In this document: in pieces, positions 17,004-24,938 of the stretch
How positions within the stretch are numbered: the stretch's first letter is position 1
How the letters are laid out: each line of letters opens with the position of its first letter
From: Xylophilus sp042867185
Lineage (GTDB): Bacteria > Pseudomonadota > Gammaproteobacteria > Burkholderiales > Burkholderiaceae_C
Length of the DNA: 64,000 bases
Direction of reading: 5' to 3'
Assembly: GCA_042867185.1 (NCBI GenBank)
Contig: JBHZQV010000021.1
Coordinates: forward strand, 1 to 64,000
Position numbers and translations under genes: made by a program
Notes under the pieces: model-generated
What the model saw: only the letters and a program-made list of their open reading frames with translations
What the model was told of the DNA's origin: nothing
The model's database searches: none

Positions 17004-17324
17004 CTCGATCACGATGCCCAGCACCGAGTAGAGCAGCGAGCCGATCAGCGCGGCCCCGAAGCCGGTCACATGGAAACCGGTGAGCACGCCCGAGGCGGCC
17101 CAGAACATCAGCGCGTTGATGACGAAGAGAAAGAGCCCCAGCGTGATGACCGTCACCGGCAGCGTCAGCACCACCAGGATCGGCCGCAGCACGACGTTGA
17201 ACAGCCCAATGACGAAGGCCGCCACCAGCGCGGCGGTGAAATCGCGCACTTCGACGCCGTCGTACACATAGGCCACGCAGAGCAGGGCGGCCGCGCTCAG
17301 CAGCCATTTGAGGATCAGCTTCAT
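16971..17324 (-). CDS. Small membrane protein, phage-holin superfamily 4 (YvlD-like)
   Basis: This 117-residue integral membrane protein starts MKLILKWLLSAAALLCVAYVYDGVEV and has three to four hydrophobic segments. It belongs to the widespread family annotated as phage holin family protein (Pfam PF04020, B. subtilis YvlD). That name is historical: these are chromosomal genes of unknown role and no phage genes are nearby. Typical features are VGLFNVVLRPILVVLTLPVTVITLG-like sequence (about 40-63) and FVINALMFW. Its 3' end overlaps the M48 peptidase gene by 33 bp in convergent orientation, so the two transcripts may interfere. Confidence 0.85.
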   Translation of the reverse strand: MKLILKWLLSAAALLCVAYVYDGVEVRDFTAALVAAFVIGLFNVVLRPILVVLTLPVTVITLGLFLFVINALMFWAASGVLTGFHVTGFGAALIGSLLYSVLGIVIESALGGLFSKA

Positions 17325-17409
17325 CCCAAAAGAATACACCGGGCAGCGGCTGGAGCCGCTCCCGGTGTCGTTCGTCAGCACACGGCAATCAGTCGCCCAT
17401 TTCAGGGAT

Positions 17410-17497
17410 GCCGGAGATCCGGCTCTGCCGGGCTCCTGGCATCGCCCCCTGCAAGGGGGTAGGCGAAGACACGCAGTGCGAAGCCTGGGGGTGTGCC
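17410..17497 (-). repeat. GC-rich stop-codon-proximal repeat, copy 2
   Basis: Plus-strand landmarks are TCCGGCTCTGCCGG (17418-17431), GCATCG, CCCCCTGCAAGGGGG (17445-17459), TAGGCGAAGACACGCAGTGCG and AAGCCTGGGGGTGTGC. It ends at the base before the TAA stop of the stress-protein gene. Relative to that gene it has the same orientation as copies 1 and 3 have to theirs. Confidence 0.8.
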
Positions 17498-17956
17498 TTA
17501 TTCCGCCGCCAGGACGAGCATAGCGCCCATGCCCATCACGGCGCCCGGCACCACCCAGCGGCTTTCCTTGGCCGCCGGCTGGTCGCCGCTGACCGGCTGC
17601 AGGTCCTGGCCGAACTTCGGCCGGCGGGCATCCAGCACGCGGGAGCCGGGGTGCTCCGACAGCAGGCGCTCGGTCAGCTCCGGCAACGGGCCCTTGGCCA
17701 GCACCGGCACCACGGTGTCGCCATGCGCCTGCAGCCAGGGCAGGGCTTCGCCGAAGAGCTTGTCGGCCCACTTGGCGCGCCAGCTTTCGCGGGCGCTGTG
17801 GCTGACCCACTTGCTGATGCGGTGGGTCATGCGGGGCGCGCAGGCCACCACCACCCACTGCACCGGCTGGGCCGCGCTGCGGGCGCTGCCGCGCAAGGTC
17901 GCCAGCTGCTGCTGCGCATAGGACGCGTCGTCGACATACACAATGATCTTGTCCAT
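17498..17956 (-). CDS. Universal-stress-protein-like protein with C-terminal hydrophobic tail
   Basis: This 152-residue protein starts at ATG 17956 (MDKIIVYVDDASYAQQQLATL), behind a strong AAGGAGC site; the frame's earlier ATG lacks such a site. The N-terminal beta-strand and alternating helices, and GDTVVPVLAKGPLPELTERLL (about 80-100), resemble the alpha/beta fold of universal stress proteins, without a clear ATP-binding G-2x-G-9x-G motif. The last ~18 residues (WVVPGAVMGMGAMLVLAAE) are hydrophobic and could form a membrane tail. It lies 53 bp after the TerC-family gene on the same strand and is probably co-transcribed with it. Function unknown. Confidence 0.7.
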   Translation of the reverse strand: MDKIIVYVDDASYAQQQLATLRGSARSAAQPVQWVVVACAPRMTHRISKWVSHSARESWRAKWADKLFGEALPWLQAHGDTVVPVLAKGPLPELTERLLSEHPGSRVLDARRPKFGQDLQPVSGDQPAAKESRWVVPGAVMGMGAMLVLAAE

Positions 17957-18009
17957 GAAAGCTCCTTCGGGGTGGTGGAACGGGGGCAGGCGGATGTCGG
18001 TCATATGCA

Positions 18010-18753
18010 TCAGTCGATCGGGTTGACCTTGGCCGCGGTCTTGGCCTGGTCGATACGCTCGGAGCCGGGCACCCGGCGGCGGGTGGACATCCAGCCCGCG
18101 ACCAGCACGCCGACGATCGCCAGAATGCAGACGCCCCAGTAGGCGACCTGGTGGATCGTCTCGCCACCCTTGAAGAAGTCGGCGAGCAGGCGCTCGTTGA
18201 CGATCATCTTGGCGGCGGTGAAGGCCAGCACGGCGGAGCCCAGCTGGATGATGATCGGGAATTTCTCGACCAGCTTCAGCACCAGAGTGCTGCCGAACAC
18301 CACGATCGGTATGCTGATCAGGAGGCCGATCACGACCAGGTCGAAGGCGCCGTGCGCGGCACCGGCCACGCCCAGCACGTTGTCGATGCCCATCAGCGCA
18401 TCGGCGATCACGATGGTCTTCATCGCGCCCCAGAACGTGGTGGCGCCGGAGGCGTGCTCTTCGCCGTCGTCATGGCCCTGGTCGGCCAGGAGCTTCCATG
18501 CGATGTAGAGCAGGCCCAGGCCGCCGACCAGCATCAGGCCCGGGATCTTCAGCAGCCAGACCACGCCGACGGTCATGACCGAACGGACGACGATGGCACC
18601 GACGGTGCCCCAGATGATGGCCTTCTTCTGCAGGTGGGTGGGAAGACGGCGCGCGGCCAGCGCGATCACGATCGCGTTGTCGCCTGCCAGGACGAGGTCG
18701 ATGAGGATGATGGCCAGCAGCGCCGACCACCAGGGTGTGGAAAACATTTCCAT
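18010..18753 (-). CDS. TerC/YjbE family integral membrane protein
   Basis: This 247-residue membrane protein starts at ATG 18753 (MEMFSTPWWSALLAIIL), 6 bp after CGGAGC. It belongs to the TerC family, whose members are linked to metal-ion (often Mn) export or tellurite resistance. It has about seven hydrophobic segments and the two family motifs: DLVLAGDNAIVIALAARRLP (about 19-38) and ADALMGIDNVLGVAGAAHG (about 120-138), whose acidic residues lie in membrane helices. The cytoplasmic tail is Arg/Lys-rich. No yybP-ykoY riboswitch was recognisable in the upstream 200 bp, although such genes often carry one. It is followed by the stress-protein-like gene. Confidence 0.88.
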   Translation of the reverse strand: MEMFSTPWWSALLAIILIDLVLAGDNAIVIALAARRLPTHLQKKAIIWGTVGAIVVRSVMTVGVVWLLKIPGLMLVGGLGLLYIAWKLLADQGHDDGEEHASGATTFWGAMKTIVIADALMGIDNVLGVAGAAHGAFDLVVIGLLISIPIVVFGSTLVLKLVEKFPIIIQLGSAVLAFTAAKMIVNERLLADFFKGGETIHQVAYWGVCILAIVGVLVAGWMSTRRRVPGSERIDQAKTAAKVNPID

Positions 18754-19256
18754 GAACAAGCTCCGAGATAGCGTTTCGATCAACAACCTGGAGCAGGCAT
18801 GGACGAGAAGAACGACCCCGGCGCGCGACGGCGTGGGAGGCAGACACACTTCGACCAAACCCGCAAAAGGTTCCAATCGAAGGTCTTGCTCGGCACGCTG
18901 TAATGCAGATTTTGATGCCCAGCAAGCCGGAAGTGTTGTACTTCGTATTGACGACTTGCCGATACCCCTTGCCGCAGCACCGTGGAGTGCCTCCCTGTGC
19001 GACAAGAAGCGGGAGCTACTCCCCTTCGTGCAGGTATTAGAGCATTGGCGCGCACCCGCCGGCAAGCCGCATCGGGCCATTTGTTGCAAGGCGTTTCGTT
19101 CGGGTTCCAAGCCGAAAGATGCGGGGGCCGTCGGCTGGAGCCGGCCTGTTGCTATTTAATCGATAGCAAAAGCGCGTCGGATCGAGCAGCCCGGCGCCGC
19201 CGGTCGCTATCATCGCGCTCCCCTGCGGTCACCGCCGCCCGCCTCCACCACGCCGC
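18754..19256. other. Intergenic region between divergent terC-like gene and DUF3717-DUF1289 gene
   Basis: This 503-bp stretch is somewhat less GC-rich than its surroundings. Apart from the hairpin repeat at 19149-19169 I see no gene. Both flanking genes are transcribed outward, so promoters in both directions should lie here, but none stands out. No riboswitch-like conserved core was found upstream of the TerC-family gene. Confidence 0.5.
19149..19169 (+). repeat. AT-core palindromic repeat, copy 3
   Basis: TTGCTAT (19149-19155), a 7-nt loop TTAATCG, and ATAGCAA (19163-19169). A GC-rich imperfect stem (GGCCG...CCGGCC) lies just upstream, as in other copies. It sits about 90 bp before the DUF3717-DUF1289 gene. 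Confidence 0.75.
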
Positions 19257-19721
19257 ATGGCCGCCCTCCACATCACCGACATCGAGTCCGCCCTCAACTA
19301 CTGGCGGTTGAAGAAGCCCTCGCCCGACGGGGTGACGCTGGCGGCCGAGGTGCGGGCGCTGGCCGAGGTCTATGCGCTGATGGTGTACTTCCACCACGAC
19401 GAGGTGGCGCGGCAGGGCTTCCCGCCCGCTGCATGGGAGGCCTGGCTTGCCTGGTACGAGACGACGCCCGACACCCCCTGCATCGCGATCTGCTCCACCA
19501 GCCAGGGCGACGAGACGTGCAAGGGCTGCGGCCGCACCTTCTTCGAGGTGCAGCACTGGCCCGGCATGGAGCCGGTCGAGAAGCGCGCCACCTGGCGGCG
19601 GATCACGCTGGAGAGCAGCGCGTGGCGTTTCAACCGCTATGCCGAACGCGCCGCCGAAGGCCGCGCCGAAGACCGGGACGACGGCGACGCCCGGCCGGTG
19701 CCGATGTTCGGCCCGCGATGA
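19257..19721 (+). CDS. DUF3717 and DUF1289 domain protein
   Basis: This 154-residue cytoplasmic protein combines two small domains. The N-terminal part (about 1-70, ITDIESALNYWRLKKPS...LAEVYALMVYFHHDEV) matches DUF3717 of Burkholderiales. The C-terminal part (about 72-118) matches DUF1289: TPCIAICSTSQGDETCKGCGRTFFE followed by W....EPVEKRATWRRI, with four Cys likely to bind a metal. DUF1289 proteins are widespread, small and of unknown role. The stop codon overlaps the ATG of the next gene (ATGA), so the two are translationally coupled. Confidence 0.85.
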   Translation: MAALHITDIESALNYWRLKKPSPDGVTLAAEVRALAEVYALMVYFHHDEVARQGFPPAAWEAWLAWYETTPDTPCIAICSTSQGDETCKGCGRTFFEVQHWPGMEPVEKRATWRRITLESSAWRFNRYAERAAEGRAEDRDDGDARPVPMFGPR

Positions 19722-20026
19722 TCCGCATCGCCCAGGCGCCGAACGCGGCGATCGCCACCGTCTGGGTCGACCTGCTCTGCGAGGCCGGCTATCCCGCGTC
19801 GATCCAGCGCCTGTTCCTGGGCAGCGCCGCCGGCGAGCTCGCGCCGGGCGACTGCCTGCCCGAGATCTGGGTGCGCCACGACGAGCATGCCGCCGCCGCG
19901 CGCATCCTGCTCGACCAGTTGCAGGCGCTGCCCCAGCGGCGCTGGGCCTGCCCGCGCTGCGGCGAGGCGATCGAGGGTGGCTTCGAGGAATGCTGGAACT
20001 GCGGCGCGCCGATGCCGCGCGGCTAG
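19718..20026 (+). CDS. Small DUF2007-like protein with C-terminal zinc ribbon
   Basis: This 102-residue protein starts at ATG 19718 and overlaps the previous stop by 4 bp (ATGA). The N-terminal ~65 residues (IRIAQAPNAAIATVWVDLLCEAGYPASIQRLFLGSAAGELAP...EIWVRHDEHAAAARILLDQLQ) resemble the DUF2007 domain of putative signal-transducing proteins. A zinc ribbon of the form CPRCGEAIEGGFEECWNCGAPMP follows (about 77-99). Coupling to a DUF1289 protein suggests a joint metal-related or regulatory role, but the function is unknown. Confidence 0.8.
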   Translation: MIRIAQAPNAAIATVWVDLLCEAGYPASIQRLFLGSAAGELAPGDCLPEIWVRHDEHAAAARILLDQLQALPQRRWACPRCGEAIEGGFEECWNCGAPMPRG

Positions 20027-20045
20027 GCCGAGCGCGTGGCTGCCG

Positions 20046-20606
20046 CTACTTCCAGCGGACGCACTCCACCGTCACCGTGGTTTTCTCGTCGCCCAGCGCC
20101 AGCACGCCGTCCTGCACCGTCGCCTGCAGGTGCATGCTGCGCTGGGCCAGGGCGGCCAGTTCCTGGGACTGGTCGGTGGGCACCCGCCAGACCTGCAGCT
20201 TGTCGAGCCGGGTCAGCTTGGTCTCGATGCCCTTCCACCAGACTTCGGCCGCGTGGTTGAAGCAGTAGAGGAGCACCGCGTCGGCCTTGCTGCAGGCCTT
20301 CGAGAGCGGCTTGTCCTCGGGCTGGCCCACCTCGATCCAGAGCCGGGTGCGGCCGGTGAAGTCGCGCAGGCTCACGTCGGGGTCTTCGGGGTTCGACAGC
20401 CCGGCGCCGAAGGCCAGGGTGCCGTCGCCGCCGCAGGTGGTCTGCAGCTGGTGCGCGTTGAGCGCCAGCGCGGCCAGCCGGACCATCATCCGCTCGTCGG
20501 TCTCGCTCGGATGGCGCGCCAGGGTCAGCGCATGGTCGGCGTAGTAGTTGTGGTCGATGTCCGCAATGGCGATGCTCGCCTTGAAGATGGTCGATTTGAG
20601 TGCCAT
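20046..20606 (-). CDS. YaeQ family protein
   Basis: This 186-residue protein starts at ATG 20606 (MALKSTIFKASIAIADIDHNYY), 6 bp after GGAG; an ATG four codons earlier lacks that spacing. YaeQ proteins have a PD-(D/E)XK nuclease-like fold, with residues near the start (STIFKA), the HPSETDERMMVRLAALAL segment (about 32-49), LSNPEDPDVSL and LWIEVGQPE (about 91-99), all seen here. In E. coli YaeQ was first linked to suppression of an rfaH defect; its true function is not settled. Convergent with the zinc-ribbon gene, 19 bp apart. Confidence 0.92.
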   Translation of the reverse strand: MALKSTIFKASIAIADIDHNYYADHALTLARHPSETDERMMVRLAALALNAHQLQTTCGGDGTLAFGAGLSNPEDPDVSLRDFTGRTRLWIEVGQPEDKPLSKACSKADAVLLYCFNHAAEVWWKGIETKLTRLDKLQVWRVPTDQSQELAALAQRSMHLQATVQDGVLALGDEKTTVTVECVRWK

Positions 20607-20647
20607 GGCAGGCTCCAATTAAGCGCGGTGGATGTTCACCAGGGATG

Positions 20648-20746
20648 CGGTCGGTCCGGCTCCGCCGGCCGATGCGCATCGCCCCCTGCAAGGGGGTGGG
20701 CGAACGACACGCCGCGGCAGCGGCGTGCGAAGCCTGGGGGTGTGCT
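20648..20746 (-). repeat. GC-rich stop-codon-proximal repeat, copy 3
   Basis: Plus-strand landmarks are TCCGGCTCCGCCGG (20655-20668), GCGCATCG, CCCCCTGCAAGGGGG, TGGGCGAACGACACG, an extra GCCGCGGCAGCGGC hairpin, and GCGAAGCCTGGGGGTGTGC. It ends at the base before the purB stop codon. It is closest to copy 2. Confidence 0.8.
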
Positions 20747-22141
20747 TCAGCTTCTTCGGGCGAGCTCTGCGGCCTTGCCGATGTAGCTGGCCGGCGTCAT
20801 CGCCAGCAGGCGGGTTTTTTCGTCTTCGGGAATCTCCAGCGAGCGGACCAGCGCGTGCAGGTCTTCCGCGCGCACCGTCTTGCCGCGGGTGACCGCCTTG
20901 AGCTTCTCGTAGGCGCCCTGCACGCCGTAGCGGCGCATGACGGTCTGGATCGGCTCGGCCAGCACTTCCCACGAGGCGTCCAGGTCGGCGTCGGTGGCTT
21001 CGCGGTTGAGCTCCAGCTTGCCCAGGCCCACGCCCAGCGAGTGGTAGGCCAGCAGGGTGTAGCCCAGGGCGACGCCCATGTTGCGCAGCACGGTGCTGTC
21101 GGTCAGGTCGCGCTGCCAGCGGCTGATCGGCAGCTTCTCGCTCAGGTGGCGCAGCAGCGCGTTGGCCAGGCCCAGGTTGCCTTCGGCGTTCTCGAAGTCG
21201 ATCGGGTTGACCTTGTGCGGCATGGTCGACGAGCCGATCTCGCCCTCTTTGAGCCGCTGCTTGAAGTAGCCCAGGCTGACATAGCCCCAGACGTCGCGGG
21301 ACCAGTCGATCAGGATCGTGTTGGTGCGGGCCAGTGCGTCGAACAGCTCGGCCATGTAGTCGTGCGGCTCGATCTGGATGCTGTAGGGCTGGAAGCTGAC
21401 CCCCAGGCCCAGCGGCTCGGGCGTCTCGATGACCTTGCGGCTGAAGGCTTCCCAGTCGAAGTCGGGCCAGGCCGAGAGGTGCGCGTTGTAATTGCCGACG
21501 GCACCGTTCATCTTGGCGAGCAGCTTGACGCCGGCGATCTTCTCGCGCGCCGCGGACAGGCGCACCACCACGTTGGCGATTTCCTTGCCGACGGTCGTCG
21601 GGCTGGCGGTCTGGCCGTGGGTGCGCGAGAGCAGCGGCACGTCGGCATAGGCGTGGGCCATGTCGCGCAGCCTGCCGACGATGCCGTCGAGCGCCGGCAG
21701 CATGACCTGGTCGCGTGCCGCCTTCAGCTGCAGCGCATGGCTGGTGTTGTTGATGTCCTCGCTGGTGCAGGCGAAGTGCACGAATTCGCTGGCCGACTGC
21801 AGCTCCGGCCGGGCTTCGAACTTGCCCTTTATCCAGTACTCGACCGCCTTCACGTCGTGGTTGGTGGTCTTCTCGATCTCCTTGATCGCCAGCGCGTCGG
21901 CTTCGGAGAAATTCTTCGCCAGGCCCAGCAGGTAGGTGCGGGCGCCGGGCGTCAGCGGCTTGAACTCGGCGAAGCCGGCGTCCGACAGCGCGATGAACCA
22001 GACCACCTCGACCTGCACCCGGCGGTGCATGAAGCCCTGCTCGCTCATCAGCGGGCGCAGCGCGGCGAGGCGGTTGGCATAGCGGCCGTCGAGCGGCGAG
22101 AGGGCGGTGACGGCGAAGTGGGCAGCGGGAGAGGGGCTCAT
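20747..22141 (-). CDS. purB: Adenylosuccinate lyase PurB
   Basis: PurB catalyses two steps of purine synthesis: fumarate release from SAICAR and from adenylosuccinate. It has 464 residues from ATG 22141 (MSPSPAAHFAVTALSPLDGRYANRL), near the 456 of E. coli. Markers are SEFVHFACTSEDINNTSHAL (about 117-136), SRTHGQTASPTTVGKE with the catalytic His (about 171-186), and the fumarase-superfamily signature GSSTMPHKVNPIDFEN (about 300-315). It is divergent from a GST gene with 120 bp between them. A GC-rich interspersed repeat follows its stop codon directly. Confidence 0.97.
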   Translation of the reverse strand: MSPSPAAHFAVTALSPLDGRYANRLAALRPLMSEQGFMHRRVQVEVVWFIALSDAGFAEFKPLTPGARTYLLGLAKNFSEADALAIKEIEKTTNHDVKAVEYWIKGKFEARPELQSASEFVHFACTSEDINNTSHALQLKAARDQVMLPALDGIVGRLRDMAHAYADVPLLSRTHGQTASPTTVGKEIANVVVRLSAAREKIAGVKLLAKMNGAVGNYNAHLSAWPDFDWEAFSRKVIETPEPLGLGVSFQPYSIQIEPHDYMAELFDALARTNTILIDWSRDVWGYVSLGYFKQRLKEGEIGSSTMPHKVNPIDFENAEGNLGLANALLRHLSEKLPISRWQRDLTDSTVLRNMGVALGYTLLAYHSLGVGLGKLELNREATDADLDASWEVLAEPIQTVMRRYGVQGAYEKLKAVTRGKTVRAEDLHALVRSLEIPEDEKTRLLAMTPASYIGKAAELARRS

Positions 22142-22261
22142 GGCCGGGATTGTAGGTGCGGGCCTGCGCCCTGCCGCGCTGCAGCGGCAGCCTGCCGGCG
22201 GTGCGTGCCGATAGAATCGCCCCTCCGCCGACCTCCGGCCGCTCTCCCATTTTTCTTTTCC

Positions 22262-22879
22262 ATGAAACTGATCGGATCCAACGCCAGTCCCTACGTGCGC
22301 AAGGTTCGCGTCGTCATGGCCGAGAAAAAGCTCGACTACCAGTTCGTGCTCGAAAACGTGTGGGCCGCCGACACGTCGATCGCCGCGTCCAACCCGCTCG
22401 GCAAGGTGCCCTGCCTGGTGATGGAAGGCGGCGAGGCGGTGTTCGACTCGCGCGTCATCGTCGAATACCTCGACACCCTGTCGCCGGTCGGCAAGCTGAT
22501 CCCGTCCTCGGGCCGCGAGCGCGCCGAGGTGAAGACCTGGGAAGCGCTGGCCGACGGCCTGCTCGACGCCGCGCTGCTGGCGCGCCTGGAGCAGGGCGGC
22601 TTCGCCGGCCGCACCGAGGCCGAGCGCAGCCAGGTCTGGACCGACCGCCAGCTGGCCAAGGTGCATGCCGCCATCCGGGCGATCGCCAAGGGCCTGGGCG
22701 ACAAGCCTTTTTGCAGCGGCATCCACCTGAGCCTGTCCGACATCGCGGTCGGCTGTGCACTGCTGTGGCTGGAGTTCCGGTTCCCCGACATCGGCTGGCG
22801 CGCCGAGCATGCCAACCTGGCCCGGCTGGCCGACAAGCTGTCGCTGCGCCCGAGCTTCGCGGATACGCGGCCGTCCTGA
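22262..22879 (+). CDS. Glutathione S-transferase family protein
   Basis: This 205-residue cytoplasmic protein starts MKLIGSNASPYVRKVRVVMAEKKLDYQF. The N-terminal thioredoxin-like domain (about 1-78) has the likely glutathione-activating Ser in SNASPYVRKV, the cis-Pro in GKVPCLV (about 46-52), and the SRVIVEYLD segment with the Glu/Asp-Ser type glutathione contact (about 62-70). The all-helical C-terminal domain (about 88-205) includes LSLSDIAVGCALLWLEFR (about 158-175). Substrate unknown. Divergent from purB. Confidence 0.9.
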   Translation: MKLIGSNASPYVRKVRVVMAEKKLDYQFVLENVWAADTSIAASNPLGKVPCLVMEGGEAVFDSRVIVEYLDTLSPVGKLIPSSGRERAEVKTWEALADGLLDAALLARLEQGGFAGRTEAERSQVWTDRQLAKVHAAIRAIAKGLGDKPFCSGIHLSLSDIAVGCALLWLEFRFPDIGWRAEHANLARLADKLSLRPSFADTRPS

Positions 22880-23183
22880 GCGGCTCTGGCGGGGTACGGG
22901 GGAGGCCCTCGGGCCGCGGGACCGGCCGCATGCGCCTGGCGGCCGTCCGAATACAAAATTGCTGCGAAGCGCCCCGACGCGAAGGAGGGAGGGAGGAGGG
23001 AGGAGAAGAGTCGCCTCGGGATTGCAGTCCGGTCATCGAGGACCGAAAGGCTTCGCAACAAAAAACCGGTGAGCGGTGTTCGCCGCTCGTGCCCTGTATG
23101 AGCCGGGCGAGCGATACGGGTTCCGCCGCCGCCGATCCGTTTGCGTAAACCTTTGTAAGCTGGCTGTCAGGAAAGAGCCGGAT
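22880..23183. other. Intergenic region with a polypurine tract
   Basis: This 304-bp gap lies between the ends of the convergent GST and glutathione peroxidase genes. It contains a purine tract at about 22979-23010 (GAAGGAGGGAGGGAGG followed by AGGGAGGAGAAGAG). A short hairpin GAGCGG...CCGCTC near 23072-23089 lacks a T-run. No frame in it looks like a gene. It may act as a bidirectional termination zone, but no canonical terminator is visible. Confidence 0.45.
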
Positions 23184-23804
23184 TCAATTCTTCGCCGCCA
23201 GCAGCTTCTCCACGTCGCGCACCAGATCGCGGTTGTCGGGCGAGGTCATGCTGCTGTAGCTCTCTACGATGCGGCCGTCGCGCCCGATCAGGTATTTGTA
23301 GAAATTCCACTTGGGCGCGGTGCCGGTCGCCTGGGCCAGCTGCCGGAAGAACGGATGCGCGTCGGCGCCCCGCACCGCCGTCTTGGTGAACATCGGAAAC
23401 TGTACGCCGAAGGTGTTTTCGCAGAAGTCGGCGATCTCCTTGTTCGACGCCGATTCCTGCGCGAAGTCGTTGGACGGGAATCCCAGCACTACCAGGCCGC
23501 GGTCCTTGTACCTGGCATGCAGCGCCTCCAGCCCCCTGTACTGCGGGGTGAAGCCGCAGAAGCTGGCGGTGTTGACCACCAGCAGCACCTTGCCGCTGTA
23601 CTGGCAGAGCGACTGCGGCTTTTCGTCCTGCAGCCGGTCGAAGGTGTAGCGCAGGGTGGCGGGGCACGAGGCCGGGTCGGCTGCGGTTGCCGCGGCCGGG
23701 GTGGCCGTGGCGGAAGGCGTCGCGGCATGGGATGCGCCCGCGGCGCAGAGCGCCAGGGCGGCCAGGAAGCCGGCGAGCCGGGGAGCGCGGGTCAGGATGT
23801 GCAT
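23184..23804 (-). CDS. Secreted glutathione peroxidase-family protein
   Basis: This predicted thiol peroxidase of the GPx family would reduce hydroperoxides, probably with thioredoxin-like donors. It has 206 residues from ATG 23804, with a signal peptide (LAGFLAALALCAAGASHAA, about 9-28), so it is exported. An Ala/Thr/Pro-rich linker follows, then the GPx fold: the peroxidatic Cys in VVNTASFCGFTPQYRGLEAL (about 76-95), FPSNDFAQE (about 108-116) in place of the usual FPCNQFGGQE, and WNFYKYLIGRDG (about 167-178) with the conserved Trp-Asn. The Asn/Gln replacement in FPSNDF suggests altered active-site geometry. Convergent with the GST gene. Confidence 0.88.
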   Translation of the reverse strand: MHILTRAPRLAGFLAALALCAAGASHAATPSATATPAAATAADPASCPATLRYTFDRLQDEKPQSLCQYSGKVLLVVNTASFCGFTPQYRGLEALHARYKDRGLVVLGFPSNDFAQESASNKEIADFCENTFGVQFPMFTKTAVRGADAHPFFRQLAQATGTAPKWNFYKYLIGRDGRIVESYSSMTSPDNRDLVRDVEKLLAAKN

Positions 23805-24004
23805 GGTGGGCGGATGGTGCGGCAGAACGCGCCATCTGTCGAGCGGAGGCGGCCGGGCGTCGCCGGACACCGGGCTTGTAAGACACGGCCCCGCCACCAC
23901 GAAAGCCGCAGGCGCGAACGCCTTTCATGTCCCCTGCGGCAATGCCGCTTACGGCGGTCGCACCCGGAGGCCCCGCCTAAAATTCAGGCATTACAAGGAC
24001 TGCC

Positions 24005-24889
24005 ATGCTCTACCCCGAACTCTTCAAGCAACTCGAATCCGTGCGCTGGGACATGGACCGGGACATCCCGTGGGACACGTTCGACGCCTCGCTCCTGACC
24101 GACGAGCAGGCCGAAACGGTCAAGATGAATGCGATCACCGAATGGGCGGCCCTGCCGGCCACCGAGATGTTCCTGCGCGACAACCGCGACGACAGCGATT
24201 TCTCTGCCTTCATGTCGATCTGGTTCTTCGAGGAGCAGAAGCATTCGCTGGTGCTGATGGAGTACCTCAAGCGCTTCGCCCCCCAGCATGCGCCGACCGA
24301 GCAGGAACTGCACGACATCCGCTTCGACTTCGACCCGGCCCCGCCGCTCGAGACGCTGATGCTGCATTTCTGCGGCGAGATCCGCCTCAACCACTGGTAC
24401 CGCCGCGCGGCGGAATGGCACACCGAGCCCGTGATCAAGCAGATCTACACCATCCTGAGCCAGGACGAGGCCCGCCACGGCGGCGCCTACCTGCGCTACA
24501 TGAAGCGGGCGATCGCCAAGTCGGGCGACGAGGCCAAGCTGGCCTTCACCAAGGTCGGCGTGCTGATGGCCAGCGCCCGGCGCACCGCCCAGGCGCTGCA
24601 CCCGACCAACCTGCACGTCAACAAGTCGCTCTTCCCGCGCGACACGATCCAGAGCCGCATGCCCGACCCCGAGTGGCTGGAGCACTGGCTCGACACCCAG
24701 ATCAAATTCGACGCGGCCTGGGAGGGCAAGGTCGGTGAGCGCATCCTGCACAACCTGAGCCTGCTGCTGGGCCGCACCTTCACCACGGTGCAGGAGCTCA
24801 ACCGCTACCGCAAGGAACTGGGCGCGCAGATGGCCGCTGTTCCGGTGGCAGAAGTCCCCTCCACCGACGTCCTGCAAACCAAGGTTTGA
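24005..24889 (+). CDS. Diiron ferritin-like protein, acyl-ACP desaturase family
   Basis: This 294-residue protein starts at ATG 24005, just after AAGGA. It carries a full diiron ligand set: Glu46 (ITEW), Glu77-x-x-His80 (FFEEQKHS), Glu125 (CGEIR) and Glu155-x-x-His158 (DEARHGG). This pattern occurs in acyl-ACP desaturases (fatty-acid desaturase type 2) and related ferritin-like oxygenases. The HFCGEIRLNHWYRRAAEW context is closest to the desaturase-like proteins seen in Burkholderiales. No ferredoxin or fatty-acid genes are next to it, so substrate and electron donor are unknown. It could equally be an uncharacterised diiron oxygenase. Confidence 0.82.
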   Translation: MLYPELFKQLESVRWDMDRDIPWDTFDASLLTDEQAETVKMNAITEWAALPATEMFLRDNRDDSDFSAFMSIWFFEEQKHSLVLMEYLKRFAPQHAPTEQELHDIRFDFDPAPPLETLMLHFCGEIRLNHWYRRAAEWHTEPVIKQIYTILSQDEARHGGAYLRYMKRAIAKSGDEAKLAFTKVGVLMASARRTAQALHPTNLHVNKSLFPRDTIQSRMPDPEWLEHWLDTQIKFDAAWEGKVGERILHNLSLLLGRTFTTVQELNRYRKELGAQMAAVPVAEVPSTDVLQTKV

Positions 24890-24938
24890 GTCCGCCGCCG
24901 CCTCACAGCGATGCGGCGATCCGGGAGATGGGTTCGAA

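Noticed and set aside
16971..17324. Prophage remnant, from the phage-holin family name
   Set aside because: The family is a chromosomal membrane-protein family. No other phage-type gene is present within many kilobases.
18754..18980. yybP-ykoY manganese riboswitch upstream of the TerC-family gene
   Set aside because: I could not find the conserved core (GGGGAGUAGC-type elements) in the leader on the minus strand.
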